Source of the DNA: Acidobacteriota bacterium
Lineage (GTDB): Bacteria > Acidobacteriota > Terriglobia > Bryobacterales > Bryobacteraceae
Assembly (NCBI GenBank): GCA_016213775.1
Contig: JACQZR010000149.1
Location: 1-58,770, forward strand
Reading direction: 5' to 3'
DNA length: 58,770 nt
Shown: positions 1 to 9,308 of the stretch, one piece after another
Layout of the letters: every line of letters begins with the position of its first letter
Numbering within the stretch: the first letter of the stretch is position 1
Program-made: the position numbers and the translations under genes
The notes under the pieces: generated by a model
Seen by the model: the letters and a program-made list of their open reading frames with translations, nothing else
Database searches by the model: none
Told to the model about the DNA's origin: nothing

Positions 1-100
1 ACCTCGCGGCTACGCCTTGCGTTTCGCTACGGTTGCCTGTCATCGGCTCCGGTTGGCTCCTTTCATCCAACAAGATTCTGCCCATGCTGGGCACACTAGG
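1..100. other. Left edge, no gene recognised
   Basis: Nothing in these bases reads as a convincing gene. The short open frames across this stretch run through the adjoining hairpin repeat and have no recognisable domain or ribosome-binding site. It may be the downstream flank of the minus-strand dioxygenase gene, or part of a longer repeat cut by the window edge. Confidence 0.4.
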
Positions 101-164
101 GCGGCCAATCCTGGCCGCGGCTGGCCTTTCCAGGCCAGCCTCCCGCGGGACTTACAGTCCCGCC
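101..164. repeat. Triple-hairpin REP-like repeat, copy 1
   Basis: Three consecutive inverted repeats are visible: GCGGCCA/TGGCCGC around ATCC (101-118), GGCTGGCCT/AGGCCAGCC around TTCC (119-140), and GCGGGACT/AGTCCCGC around TAC (145-163). A near-identical block lies at 9972-10033. This copy ends 11 bases past the stop codon of the minus-strand dioxygenase, so it would be transcribed as a 3' tail of that mRNA. The architecture is like REP/BIME elements: palindromic, extragenic and dispersed. No transposase of the REP-associated kind is in the window. Confidence 0.8.
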
Positions 165-175
165 AAAGGCGCATC

Positions 176-991
176 CTATGCTCCGCCAGGTCCGACCGGA
201 CCTCCAGGCCCACCCATGCCGCCACCCGCCTGATCCGGTGAACTGCCCAACGTCAAGTCGCAAATCAGCTTCGCCTCGCCCTCGATCCACTCGCCCTTAT
301 CGCGCAGATCCAGCATCAGGTACGACCCACTGTCGGATGTGATCGACCCGATGCTCGACCCGCCGCGGGCGATCCCGTCCGTCGTCACCAGGGTGTCCGG
401 ATTCGGCCGCGCATTGTATGGCGCCCGCTGATAGACCTCGGCGGTGAACTCATCCTTGAAGAAGAACTGGCTGGTGAACTCGTACGTCTGATCCAGCCCG
501 TCCATCATCCGGACTTTGACGTGAATGTGCACGGCGCGTCCCTGGTACCAGCCGGGATAGATCGTGGTGAAGTAGACGTTGCCCTGACGGTTGGTGGCCT
601 GCCAGCCGCGCAGGTATTTCTGCCCGGCGGACCGGTTCGCGGACACGTCCGAATAGGTGCCGTTGACGTTGCAATGCCAGATATCGACATAAGCCCCGGT
701 TAGCGGCTTGGTCTGGCAATCCACTAACTTGGAAACGTTGATCGCCAGCAACAGCGGCACGCCCGCCTGTACCGAGTTATCGGACGGGTCCTCGCGAATG
801 TCGGTGCGGTTCAGATCCTCATCAACGAAATACGGCCCTTCGGTAAGCGCGGGGGAGCTCAGAGTGGCGCATGCCGCCTGGCCCCATGCCGGCACATGGA
901 GAATCTTCGGAAAGGCAGTCAACATTGCCGCGCCGCCCAGTCCTCGCAGTAGGTCGCGGCGATTCCAGCCCAGTTTCGAGTTAGCTTTCAT
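176..991 (-). CDS. Tat-exported intradiol dioxygenase-like protein
   Basis: The 271-residue product starts at an ATG (MKANSKLGWN); the longer frame upstream only overlaps the opposite-strand M55 gene and was not used. An NRRDLLRG twin-arginine motif at residues 10-17 precedes a hydrophobic stretch, so export by Tat is inferred. The body matches the intradiol ring-cleavage dioxygenase family (protocatechuate 3,4-dioxygenase beta type). The four expected non-haem Fe(III) ligands are visible: Tyr113 (NGTYSD), Tyr149 (PGWYQGR), His155 and His157 (HIH). The family uses O2 to cleave catechol-type rings between the two hydroxyls; the exported members' true substrate is generally unknown. The C-terminus is a Gly/Pro-rich tail. 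The gene diverges from the M55 peptidase, and a hairpin repeat follows its 3' end. Confidence 0.85.
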   Translation of the reverse strand: MKANSKLGWNRRDLLRGLGGAAMLTAFPKILHVPAWGQAACATLSSPALTEGPYFVDEDLNRTDIREDPSDNSVQAGVPLLLAINVSKLVDCQTKPLTGAYVDIWHCNVNGTYSDVSANRSAGQKYLRGWQATNRQGNVYFTTIYPGWYQGRAVHIHVKVRMMDGLDQTYEFTSQFFFKDEFTAEVYQRAPYNARPNPDTLVTTDGIARGGSSIGSITSDSGSYLMLDLRDKGEWIEGEAKLICDLTLGSSPDQAGGGMGGPGGPVGPGGA

Positions 992-1063
992 ATGTTCAGA
1001 ATAACTGACGATCCGGAATTTGCCGCCACCTTGCTGCAAGCCTTTACAAAACTTGACTGTCTC

Positions 1064-1113
1064 TTGACATAAGCAACCGGCGTCTCCCATCCCGGAATCT
1101 TCCGGCATATAAT
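1064..1113 (+). promoter_or_regulatory. Candidate promoter for the M55 gene
   Basis: A perfect TATAAT lies at 1108-1113, about 10 bases before the preferred ATG at 1124. A TTGACA occurs at 1064-1069 but is too far upstream (38 bases) to be its -35 partner, so any -35 element is weak. If TATAAT is used, transcription would begin around 1120, giving a nearly leaderless message. Confidence 0.35.
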
Positions 1114-1123
1114 GGCAGCCATT

Positions 1124-2035
1124 ATGAACCGCCGTCACTTCCTCGCCGCCTCCACCATCCCCGCCCTCCGGGCCCAGACCAAACCACTCAAAATCTGGAT
1201 GCACTGCGACATGGACGGCTCGCCTGGCATCTTCACCCGCGAGCAGGCATGGTATTGGGAAAACGGCGTGCGTGAACAAGTGGCGCTGGAAGCGAGAGCC
1301 CTTTTCACGGCCGACATCAACGCCGCCAGCGCCGCCGCCCTCGGCGCCGGAGTCGCGGAGTTGATCGTTTGCGACACTCATCACGGCGGGGGCAATCTCA
1401 TTCAGGACAAACTCCTCCGCGATCCGCGGATCACTTACCTCTACCGCAGTGTGGGAGTCGAGGACGGCGTACGCCGCTGGATGCCCGGCATGAACGATTC
1501 GGTCCACGGAATCATGCTCCCGGGCCATCACGCCAAGGCGTTCACTCAAGGCGCGTTTCTTCCGCACACCTGGAACAGCAATTGGGCCGACTTCACCATC
1601 AACGGACAGAGCGTCGGCGAGATCGGCATCGAAGCCTGCTTTGCCGGCCACTGGAACGTCCCGCTCATCTTCGTGCAAGGCGATGAAGCCGCCTGCGCGG
1701 AAACGCGGCAGCAGTTCCCCGGTGTTGTGACGACAGCGGTGAAGCAAGGCAACGGCGAGCTAGCCGCGGGCCTCTCACCGGAAGCCGCCAAGCTCGAAAC
1801 GGCGCGCGGAATCACGCAGGCAATCGCGAACCTGAAGACCGGCACACTGAAGCCCTTCCGCCCAACTCTCCCGATGACCGTGACCGTGAAGTTCCGCACC
1901 GTAGCCGACGCCCAGAAGGCCGCACAGAAACCCGGAATCTCGCTGGTGGACGACCATCGCGTGGAAGCCCGCGTCGGCCGTCACGCCGACGTCGTCAAGT
2001 GGCTCATCGGAACCGGCCTCGATATGACGCCGTAA
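1124..2035 (+). CDS. M55 family D-aminopeptidase, exported
   Basis: The 303-residue protein belongs to the DppA-like D-aminopeptidase family (M55), zinc enzymes that release N-terminal D-amino acids from small peptides. Visible family landmarks are CDMDG at residues 28-32 (the second acidic ligand is Asp31 rather than the usual Glu), DTHHGGGN near 84-91, GHHAK near 134-138 and GEIGIEACFAGH near 165-176. The N-terminus MNRRHFLAAS has a twin-arginine-like signal, unlike the cytoplasmic Bacillus enzyme. I chose ATG 1124 because the earlier in-frame ATG at 1112 overlaps a TATAAT box. There is no clear ribosome-binding site. A role in recycling D-Ala peptides from peptidoglycan is inference. Confidence 0.85.
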   Translation: MNRRHFLAASTIPALRAQTKPLKIWMHCDMDGSPGIFTREQAWYWENGVREQVALEARALFTADINAASAAALGAGVAELIVCDTHHGGGNLIQDKLLRDPRITYLYRSVGVEDGVRRWMPGMNDSVHGIMLPGHHAKAFTQGAFLPHTWNSNWADFTINGQSVGEIGIEACFAGHWNVPLIFVQGDEAACAETRQQFPGVVTTAVKQGNGELAAGLSPEAAKLETARGITQAIANLKTGTLKPFRPTLPMTVTVKFRTVADAQKAAQKPGISLVDDHRVEARVGRHADVVKWLIGTGLDMTP

Positions 2036-2063
2036 TCACCGGTCAATTCGCGCAGCTACTCGC

Positions 2064-2094
2064 GGCAATCGCGATTGCCCCCACGAGAAGTGGG
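2064..2094. terminator. Paired hairpins between convergent genes
   Basis: A perfect 16-base palindrome, GGCAATCG/CGATTGCC (2064-2079), is followed directly by CCCAC-GAGAA-GTGGG (2080-2094). Both lie in the short gap between the convergent M55 and propeller genes, consistent with a bidirectional terminator. There is no strong T-run after either stem. Confidence 0.45.
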
Positions 2095-2095
2095 T

Positions 2096-3109
2096 TCACT
2101 CGAACGTGATCTCCCATTTCGATACACCTTGAATGAACAAGCGAACCACCTGACCGGCAATCGAATCCGTTTCCCCGGGACCGAATCCGAGAATCTGCGG
2201 GTAGTATCCCGGCGATGACCCGATCTCTGATTTGGACATAATCTTCTGCGGCCAGCTCCACGTCAGCGGCCGGCTGATGTCCAACGTCGACGCCATGTAG
2301 ATCCCTTCCTGCGGCCACCCAGGCGCGCAGCAGGCGCGATTCAGGAACACGACATAGCGATTCAAATAGGTGTTCCAGTGGACCGCCGGCCCCCACCACG
2401 AATCCGCATCCGCCCGCTGCCACGCCTGCATGGCCGGAAACACGGGAGTCACTTTGCCCTTGACGCCGGGCTCGGTCCAGTCGCCTTCGAAATACTTCCA
2501 GACGGCGCCGGCGGGCTGATACCGGTCTTGAAAAGCGAACCGCGCGGTGGCCACTCCCTGGCGCTCCAACGGCCCCGCGTAATTTGTGAACATAAAGTAG
2601 AAATAACCCGTATAGTGATCCAGAATCACGGAAAAATCGCCATGGCCGCCGGCGAAGAAACCGTTCTTTGCGCTGCAATCTACCGGATCGCCGGCTTCCA
2701 GCACAATCCCCAGATCCTCCATCGTGAACCCGCCGTCGTAGGAAACAGCCGCTCCGATCTTTGGCGCGGTCAGTCCGCCCTTGGTGCCGCAAACGCCCTC
2801 CGGTTCGTGGTGATACCACGCCAGAATGGTCCCGTCCTCATCCACCCACGCCGACTCGAACCAGATCGGACGGTTCGGTCCGTTGTACTGCACGTTTTCG
2901 CTTTCCCACCAGCCCAAAAGCGAAGACGCGGTGCTCACCATCGGCACACCCGTCGAGGAGAACATCTGGATGTTCCCGTCTCTCCACACAAATGGAGTGT
3001 TACCGTCGATGATCGTGGGCAACGGCATCGCCTCCACCGGTTGGATTTGCACCTGCTGGGCGAGCGCGGCGATCGACGTGAGAGCTAGACTGACCGAGAC
3101 CAGTACCAT
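2096..3109 (-). CDS. Secreted five-bladed-propeller-like protein (GH43/GH32-like)
   Basis: The product is 337 residues with an N-terminal signal peptide (MVLVSVSLALTSIAALAQQ, cleavage after ALA-Q likely). It then shows repeated beta-propeller-type phrases such as ILAWYHHEPEG, AAVSYDGGFTMEDLG and GGHGDFSVILDHYTGYFYF. Such phrasing is typical of glycoside-hydrolase-like five-bladed propellers in Solibacter relatives (GH43/GH32/GH117 clan). No complete catalytic triad could be assigned by eye, so enzymatic activity is not claimed. The protein is probably periplasmic or secreted. It is convergent with the M55 gene and upstream of nothing on its own strand, so it may be monocistronic. Confidence 0.65.
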   Translation of the reverse strand: MVLVSVSLALTSIAALAQQVQIQPVEAMPLPTIIDGNTPFVWRDGNIQMFSSTGVPMVSTASSLLGWWESENVQYNGPNRPIWFESAWVDEDGTILAWYHHEPEGVCGTKGGLTAPKIGAAVSYDGGFTMEDLGIVLEAGDPVDCSAKNGFFAGGHGDFSVILDHYTGYFYFMFTNYAGPLERQGVATARFAFQDRYQPAGAVWKYFEGDWTEPGVKGKVTPVFPAMQAWQRADADSWWGPAVHWNTYLNRYVVFLNRACCAPGWPQEGIYMASTLDISRPLTWSWPQKIMSKSEIGSSPGYYPQILGFGPGETDSIAGQVVRLFIQGVSKWEITFE

Positions 3110-3196
3110 TAAAGGATTGGACTCATTTCTCCGCCCCCACAGTTACCTATTTCCGCGTTCTTAAAGCTTCTTTACATGGCAGCGGCCCGTAGCGCG

Positions 3197-5926
3197 CTAT
3201 TTTGCCGCTGGCCTGGCGCCGGGTACGTCGTTGTAATGCATCAGTGCATTGAAAAGCATGCCGAATTCGCCGTGGTTTTGCCACCGGTAGCAGGGATTTG
3301 TTGCGAACATTACGATCCGCCCCTGCCCCGACGGCACATCCACTATCGCCGCCCGGTTGCGTGTCTCCGCTGGATTGCGCATCAGTCCGCTCAGGACGTT
3401 CTTCTCTGTTCCGCCAAACTGCATCAGCACAAGCTGGCGGTCCGTCCGCGGAATGTTCAACAGCGGCCCGTTTGCGTATCGCACCGGCACAGTTTTCTGG
3501 GTATAGCCGTAGAAGATGGGGTGCGTCTGCTGCAGAATCTCCGCCTCCACAATCGGCCCGGGCGCGTAGAACTGCGCCGATGGCCGCGACGCCTCTACCC
3601 GCTGCGCCAATCCAAACTCGGCCGGCAGGAAACTCGCTGTCCCCATCGTGATCAACGACCCGCCGGCCTGCACGAACCTCTCCAACTCCACTACACCCGG
3701 CAGCCCCATCCCGCCGCTAATATCCTCCGATTCGCCGTACATGCCCAGGTTGGAGAATTTCTCAGACTTCTTGTACGCCATCTTCTTCCCACGCGCATCC
3801 ACGTCGAACACCAGCCGCTTGGCTGAACCCGCCTGATTCGGAATCAGAATCACGTCGTAGGATTGGCGCAGATTCCCCGCCCGGATCCGTTCTTTGTAGA
3901 TGAGTTCGTAAGGCACCTCAAAGCGATCAAGCGCATGGCGAACCCAACCCACCTCCTGCGTGCTGCCCCAGGTGCTGAACATGGCCAGCCGGGGGAAATC
4001 CACTTCGTGGCGCGCCACATCGGGCATCGCTTCCACAGCCGTCGACTGCAAACCCAACTCCTCCACCGCGAGTTTAATGCGCTGATGAACGTTCTCGTTC
4101 GGCCCCTCCACCGGGATCACGAATGATCCGGCCGGATAGGTGACGTTGCCGATGGTGAACGGCTTCTCCGCCGCTTCAAACTTCATGTCGCGCAGCCGGC
4201 ATCGCAATGTGATGAGCGCATTGGCCCCATAATTTGGGACCACGTACGCAGCCCGCGCCGGGAACCCGCTCAGTACCCCGCGCCAGTCGATCCGGTCTAC
4301 CGGCTGTACCGCCACTCCCAACAGCGACACATCGGCGATCTCGGTAACCGGCACCTGCGTCATCAGGCCCATTGTCCAGCCGGTGTCGTCGTACGTGCGT
4401 AGCGCCGGATCGGGAAAATTCTGCTTCTCCAAAAGGATCTTCGCCAACCGGCCATAAGGCTGATCGCGCTTGATGACATAAGAGCCTTCACCGAATTTCC
4501 CTTCTTTCAACTGAAACTCCGCCGTCGAGCGCCCCACTTCAATGCCCTGCAGCCGCAGCGTGTTCACCAGAAATGCAACCCGGGTCATGTCCTTCTGGCC
4601 GGCCGGAATCACGAACCCGAAAGGCGCCTGCTTGCGTCCCGATTCCACCGCATTGCGGCTCTTCTGATAGAAGTTGTCCAGCACCACTTGCGGAAACGAA
4701 GACGTCAGATCGAGCGCTGACAACACCGCCGTCTGCATGTAATTCGTGTTGTTGCGCATCGACCATTCCACTTCCTCATACGCCGGCAACGGCCGGTACC
4801 ATTCGCGCTTTGTGGCATCGTTTCCTCCGCCTCCGCGCGCCTCCGGATTCGTGATGCGCCGCTTCATCGTATTCGCTCCCCCGTTGCCGAACGTCTCATA
4901 CATCCGCAGCAGCCCGTTGTGATTCGACGACATGAACCCCAGATACCCCGGCGACCACATATCCACGAACGCATGCGTCCACACACCCGGCATGCCATAG
5001 CGGATCATCTGCGTCATTTCGAAATTGGAAAACCAGGGCAGTTCGGCGTAGAGAATCGGATCGAGTGTCGGGTTCTGCGGGGACTGCCCGCTGAAGGTGT
5101 ACAGGAACGGGACCGACTCATGCAAGTCGTGCATCACCGGCGGATGCCACTGCAAGTACCAGTCCAGCAGGTTGCGCATCGACACCTGCGAGTAGTTGAT
5201 GTCCCGGTTGTTGTCGTGAAAGATGTACTTGCCCCAATAGGGCACACCCGGCAGCCGGTCGTCCTCCGACTTCACCTCGATGCCATAAGCGTAATACCAG
5301 TCCACCACGCGGTCGCGGCCGTCGGGCTCGGCAACCGGCGTGATCGACACGATGATGTTGTCGCGGATCTTGCGGATCAGCGCCGAATCCTCCGTCACCA
5401 GCCGGTAGGCCAGTTCCATCAGCATCTCCGGAGGTCCCGTCTCACTGCTGTGCAGTCCGCCCATCAGGTGGTAAATCGGTTTGGTGGACGCAATCAGCTC
5501 GCGCGCCTGTACGTCGCTGGTTCCTCGCGGATCAGCGAGCTTCGCCAACCCGGCCCGGTGCTTCTCCAGGTCGGCGATGGTCTGCTCGGCGGCAATGAAA
5601 ATCACCACCTGCTGCCGGCCTTCGTCGGTCTTGCCAGCTTCCAACACCTTGACACGGGGCGTTGCGGCGGCAAGCGCACGGTAGTATTTCAGGATATCGG
5701 CGTAATAGGTGAGCTTTTGCGGTGTTCCAATGTGATAGCCAAGAACATCCTTCGGCGTGGGGATGCCCTGCACCTTCGGCAGGTGGTCCACCAGCGGGCT
5801 CAAGAATTCTGGCTTGGTGGTCCACTGGCGCACGAGTTTGGCGAACTCTTCATCTTGTGTCTGTTGGGCCGGCGCCTGGGCGGCCCAGAAAGTAGAGACA
5901 ATAAGGACAACGATGCTCGAGCGCAT
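3197..5926 (-). CDS. Secreted M14 zinc carboxypeptidase
   Basis: The 909-residue exported protein starts with MRSSIVVLIVSTFWAAQAPA, a signal peptide; an in-frame GTG 12 bases upstream would also fit. The M14 metallocarboxypeptidase domain is N-terminal: Zn ligands His159 and Glu162 in HSSETG, an NNRDINYSQ substrate-binding segment near 240-247 and the third Zn ligand His269 in HDLHES. M14 enzymes remove C-terminal residues or cleave peptidoglycan stem peptides. The long C-terminal part (roughly residues 400-909) resembles the accessory region of large acidobacterial/Bacteroidetes M14 proteins, perhaps glutamine-amidotransferase-like near the end (LITMGTASFLPAEFG). The start region overlaps that of tilS on the other strand. 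Confidence 0.85.
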   Translation of the reverse strand: MRSSIVVLIVSTFWAAQAPAQQTQDEEFAKLVRQWTTKPEFLSPLVDHLPKVQGIPTPKDVLGYHIGTPQKLTYYADILKYYRALAAATPRVKVLEAGKTDEGRQQVVIFIAAEQTIADLEKHRAGLAKLADPRGTSDVQARELIASTKPIYHLMGGLHSSETGPPEMLMELAYRLVTEDSALIRKIRDNIIVSITPVAEPDGRDRVVDWYYAYGIEVKSEDDRLPGVPYWGKYIFHDNNRDINYSQVSMRNLLDWYLQWHPPVMHDLHESVPFLYTFSGQSPQNPTLDPILYAELPWFSNFEMTQMIRYGMPGVWTHAFVDMWSPGYLGFMSSNHNGLLRMYETFGNGGANTMKRRITNPEARGGGGNDATKREWYRPLPAYEEVEWSMRNNTNYMQTAVLSALDLTSSFPQVVLDNFYQKSRNAVESGRKQAPFGFVIPAGQKDMTRVAFLVNTLRLQGIEVGRSTAEFQLKEGKFGEGSYVIKRDQPYGRLAKILLEKQNFPDPALRTYDDTGWTMGLMTQVPVTEIADVSLLGVAVQPVDRIDWRGVLSGFPARAAYVVPNYGANALITLRCRLRDMKFEAAEKPFTIGNVTYPAGSFVIPVEGPNENVHQRIKLAVEELGLQSTAVEAMPDVARHEVDFPRLAMFSTWGSTQEVGWVRHALDRFEVPYELIYKERIRAGNLRQSYDVILIPNQAGSAKRLVFDVDARGKKMAYKKSEKFSNLGMYGESEDISGGMGLPGVVELERFVQAGGSLITMGTASFLPAEFGLAQRVEASRPSAQFYAPGPIVEAEILQQTHPIFYGYTQKTVPVRYANGPLLNIPRTDRQLVLMQFGGTEKNVLSGLMRNPAETRNRAAIVDVPSGQGRIVMFATNPCYRWQNHGEFGMLFNALMHYNDVPGARPAAK

Positions 5927-7310
5927 TGTGCAAATCACGTCCCGTTATAACATGTTTGGCCCGCTCCACCGGTCGGGTCCCGCGCGAAGAGTTGGTGTGG
6001 CCGTATCCGGTGGCGTCGATTCCGTCTCGCTGCTCCACGCCCTCCTGCAATTGCGCGAAACCCTGCACATCGAGCTCTCAGTCGTCCATGTGAACCACAA
6101 ACTGCGCGGCGCGGAATCGGATGCGGACGAGCAGTTCACGCGCGATCTCGCCGCCAGCCTTGGCCTGCCGCTCCATTGCACCGCCTTGGGCGCGCTCAGC
6201 GGCAACATCGAGCAATCCGCTCGCCTTGCCCGCATCTCGTTCTTTCATTCGCTCATTGTGAGCGGCGTGGTGGACCGGATCGCCACCGGCCACACCGCCA
6301 GCGACCAGGCCGAGACTGTGCTATTCCGGTTCCTGCGCGGGTCCGGTTCGACAGGATTGAGCGGTATCCTGCCTGTCACACAGGAAGGCATTGTCCGGCC
6401 TTTACTCGAGGTCACGCGCGAGCAGGTGGAATGCTTTGCGCGCGAACGCGGGATTGCCTGGCGCATCGACGGCACGAACGCGTCGCTGAACTTCCGGCGC
6501 AATCGGATTCGCCACGAGCTTCTGCCCAGGTTGCAGAATGACTACAACCCACGCTTGCCCGAGCAACTCGCGCACGTGGCCGAGATCGCCCGTGAAGAAG
6601 AGGCCTACTGGAGGTCCCAAATCGAGCCGCTTGCTGCCAGTACCTTCCGCACTTGGGGCGACAGCCTCCTGGTGGACTGCACCCAACTCAGCGCGCTCGC
6701 AGTGGCGGCGCAGCGGCGCCTGCTTCGCCTCGCTTTCACGCGCGTCAAATGTGACCTCCATCAGATCGGATTCCACCACATTGAGCAGGTGCGCCACATC
6801 GCCCAACGGAGCCAGGGACACGGCCGCGCCCACATCCCCGGTCTTGATGTTGTGCGGTCTTTCGGCTGGCTGAGAATCTCGAATTCTCCACTGCCTCCCC
6901 CACCGTCCGTGTACGTTCCTCTATGCGTCCCGGGCATCACCCGGCTTCCAGGAGGTGAGTGCGTAGCCGTGGACAAATTCACAGCGCCGGAAAGCGGATA
7001 TAATGGATACGGGAACGAGGCGCTGCTGCTGGAGCCGGACCACCGGTCCGGTCCTTTGGTGCTACGCTATTGGCAGCCGGGGGATCTATATCAGCCGGTT
7101 GGTTTCTCGCGTCCTGAAAAAGTGAAGCAGATGTTCCAGCTCGCTCGTATCCCCTTATGGGAACGGCGGTTTTGGCCGATCATTGAAAATGGAAGGGGAA
7201 TCCTCTGGTGCCGGCGCTTCGGCTGCAGTCTGGCCGCCAGGGAGGAGATCGTCCAGGCCATCAAGGATCGAGGCGAGGAGTTGGTCCTCTGGAAGCTGGT
7301 CGAAGTTTAG
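5913..7310 (+). CDS. tilS: tRNA(Ile)-lysidine synthase
   Basis: The 465-residue enzyme ligates lysine to C34 of tRNA-Ile(CAU) using ATP, changing AUG to AUA decoding; it acts in the cytoplasm and is normally essential. The PP-loop SGGVDS is at residues 32-37, followed by VVHVNHKLRG and ATGHTASDQAET, typical of TilS. The C-terminal TilS substrate-binding domain is recognisable in PEKVKQMFQLARIPLWERR. I chose ATG 5913 because AAGGA precedes it and the sequence MLERIVQ matches usual TilS N-termini; ATG 5952 is an alternative. The start lies inside the beginning of the divergent carboxypeptidase gene. ftsH follows about 96 bases downstream, a common bacterial tilS-ftsH order. Confidence 0.95.
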   Translation: MLERIVQITSRYNMFGPLHRSGPARRVGVAVSGGVDSVSLLHALLQLRETLHIELSVVHVNHKLRGAESDADEQFTRDLAASLGLPLHCTALGALSGNIEQSARLARISFFHSLIVSGVVDRIATGHTASDQAETVLFRFLRGSGSTGLSGILPVTQEGIVRPLLEVTREQVECFARERGIAWRIDGTNASLNFRRNRIRHELLPRLQNDYNPRLPEQLAHVAEIAREEEAYWRSQIEPLAASTFRTWGDSLLVDCTQLSALAVAAQRRLLRLAFTRVKCDLHQIGFHHIEQVRHIAQRSQGHGRAHIPGLDVVRSFGWLRISNSPLPPPPSVYVPLCVPGITRLPGGECVAVDKFTAPESGYNGYGNEALLLEPDHRSGPLVLRYWQPGDLYQPVGFSRPEKVKQMFQLARIPLWERRFWPIIENGRGILWCRRFGCSLAAREEIVQAIKDRGEELVLWKLVEV

Positions 7311-7327
7311 AGTTGAAGTTTAGAGAT
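7302..7327. repeat. 13-base tandem duplication at the tilS stop codon
   Basis: GAAGTTTAGAGTT (7302-7314) is followed immediately by GAAGTTTAGAGAT (7315-7327). The first copy contains the tilS stop codon TAG; the second places another TAG in the same frame. It looks like a small replication-slippage duplication in the 3' untranslated region. Confidence 0.7.
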
Positions 7328-7406
7328 TTTGTTCGCTTGCAAGGAATCTTCTTGTGCCCTGTTTACGTCTGATGAATCAGGTGCCGCTGCTTCCTTAGGG
7401 AGAATC

Positions 7407-9308
7407 ATGAATTCAAACATGAAGACTGCCATTTTCTGGGTTGTACTGATCTGTGTTGCCGTCCTGCTGTGGACCGTGGTGCGTCACGGAAAATCCAACC
7501 AGCCCACGATGTTTTCGTTCTCACAGTTCCTCTATAACGTCGAGGCTGGCAAGGTGAAGAACGTCACTATCTCAGGTAACGAAGTCCAGGGCAGTCTCTC
7601 CGATGAGAGCACCTTCCGCACCACCATTCCTCTCAACTACCCCGAACTCTACAAGCAGTTGCGCGAAAAGGGTGTCGGCATGGATATCAAGGATGCCTCC
7701 CCATCCAATTGGATGTCCATCGTCATCAACGTCGTACCGTTCATCATCCTCCTTGCCTTCTGGATTTTCATGATGCGCCAGATGCAGAGTGGCGGCAATA
7801 AGGCCCTCAGCTTCGGCAAAAGCCGCGCCCGTCTCCATTCCTCGCAGCAAAAAAAGGTTACGTTCAAGGACGTCGCCGGTGTTGAGGAAGCCAAAGAGGA
7901 ATTACAGGAGATCATCGAGTTCCTGCGCGAGCCTCAGCGGTTCCAGAAGCTCGGCGGCCGTATCCCCAAAGGTGTTTTGCTCATCGGTTCCCCAGGAACC
8001 GGTAAGACGCTGCTCGCCCGCGCCATCGCTGGAGAAGCCAATGTACCGTTCTTCTCCATCTCCGGCTCTGACTTTGTCGAGATGTTTGTCGGTGTCGGCG
8101 CCAGCCGTGTCCGCGACCTCTTCGAGCAAGGCAAGAAAAACGCTCCCTGCATCATCTTTATTGATGAAATCGACGCCGTTGGCCGCCATCGTGGCGCCGG
8201 GCTTGGCGGCGGCCATGATGAGCGCGAACAGACACTCAACCAGTTGCTGGTCGAAATGGATGGCTTTGAATCCAACGAAGGCGTCATCCTGGTTGCGGCC
8301 ACCAACCGCCCGGACGTCCTCGATCCCGCGCTCCTCCGCCCCGGCCGCTTTGATCGCCGAGTGGTAGTCGACCTGCCCGATGTGAAGGGCCGCGAAGCGA
8401 TCCTCAAGGTGCACACCAAGAAGATCCCGTTGGGCGATGATGTCGAATTGTCCGTGATCGCTCGCGGGACCCCGCGTTTCGCAGGGGCCGACCTCGCCAA
8501 TCTCGTCAACGAGGCTGCCTTGATCGCCGCCCGCCAGAATCGAAAAGTCGTCACCATGATCGATTTCGAAATGGCCAAAGATAAAGTTCTCATGGGTGTC
8601 GAGCGCAAGAGCCGCGTCATCAGTGACAACGAAAAGAAGCACACCGCCTATCACGAGGCCGGTCACGCACTGGTTGCCGCCAAGATTCCAGAAGCAATGC
8701 CGCTTCACAAGGTGACCATCATTCCTCGCGGCATGGCCCTCGGCGTCACCATGTTCCTGCCGGAAGGCGATCAGGTGGATTACACCAAGGAACAGGCGGA
8801 AGCGCAGATCGCGGTCTCGATGGCCGGCCGCATCGCCGATGAACTCTTCTGCGGCATGAAGAGCGCCGGCGCCAGCAACGACATTGAAAAGGCCACCGAG
8901 CTCTCGCGAAAGATGGTCTGCGAGTGGGGCATGAGTGAGATGGGCCCCCTCAGCTTCGGCCGCAAAGAAGAACAGATCTTCCTCGGCCGCGAGATTGCTA
9001 CCCATCGCGACTACAGCGAACACACCGCGCAGCGCATCGATGCACAGGTGCAGGCGTTTGTCACCCGCGGATATGAACGTGCCAAGGGTATCATCGAACT
9101 GCATCGCGAAGCCATGATTCGCATTGCCGAGGCGTTGCTCGAGCGCGAAGTCCTCGACAGCAACGAAGTGCGGATGCTGATGGAGGGCCAGTCCATTCTG
9201 CCCAGCTCTGCGTCTTCCGAAGGGAAGACTCAGCAGACGATTACCCGCCCCGAAGGCAATGTCCGGGTGCCGGGCCTCATCGAAGGGCCTGGACCACAAC
9301 CTGCTTGA
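7407..9308 (+). CDS. ftsH: ATP-dependent membrane metalloprotease FtsH
   Basis: The 633-residue FtsH degrades membrane and regulatory proteins as a hexameric AAA+ zinc protease in the inner membrane. Order of parts: transmembrane segment 1 (about 8-25), periplasmic domain, transmembrane segment 2 (about 103-123), AAA+ domain with Walker A GSPGTGKT at 194-201 (the first Pro of the usual GPPGTGKT is Ser), IIFIDEIDA Walker B, the pore-region phrase [12 protein letters not shown], second region of homology [20 protein letters not shown], and the protease motif HEAGH at 416-420. ATG 7407 is chosen for the AGGGA six bases upstream and the normal N-terminal length. It overlaps the next gene by four bases. 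Confidence 0.97.
   Translation: MNSNMKTAIFWVVLICVAVLLWTVVRHGKSNQPTMFSFSQFLYNVEAGKVKNVTISGNEVQGSLSDESTFRTTIPLNYPELYKQLREKGVGMDIKDASPSNWMSIVINVVPFIILLAFWIFMMRQMQSGGNKALSFGKSRARLHSSQQKKVTFKDVAGVEEAKEELQEIIEFLREPQRFQKLGGRIPKGVLLIGSPGTGKTLLARAIAGEANVPFFSISGSDFVEMFVGVGASRVRDLFEQGKKNAPCIIFIDEIDAVGRHRGAGLGGGHDEREQTLNQLLVEMDGFESNEGVILVAATNRPDVLDPALLRPGRFDRRVVVDLPDVKGREAILKVHTKKIPLGDDVELSVIARGTPRFAGADLANLVNEAALIAARQNRKVVTMIDFEMAKDKVLMGVERKSRVISDNEKKHTAYHEAGHALVAAKIPEAMPLHKVTIIPRGMALGVTMFLPEGDQVDYTKEQAEAQIAVSMAGRIADELFCGMKSAGASNDIEKATELSRKMVCEWGMSEMGPLSFGRKEEQIFLGREIATHRDYSEHTAQRIDAQVQAFVTRGYERAKGIIELHREAMIRIAEALLEREVLDSNEVRMLMEGQSILPSSASSEGKTQQTITRPEGNVRVPGLIEGPGPQPA

Noticed and set aside
176-235. Collagen-like Gly-Pro tail of the dioxygenase as a separate repeat element
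   Set aside because: It is too short and is simply the C-terminus of the protein.
1064-1069. TTGACA as the -35 element for the M55 gene
   Set aside because: The spacing to TATAAT is 38 bases rather than about 17.
992-1747. Upstream extension of the dioxygenase reading frame on the minus strand
   Set aside because: It runs antisense through the M55 peptidase, has no signal peptide or domain, and the Tat signal starts exactly at the ATG 991.
4919-5950. Plus-strand frame of 343 codons opposite the M14 peptidase
   Set aside because: Composition is Arg/His-rich shadow and it covers the conserved Zn-binding region of the real gene.
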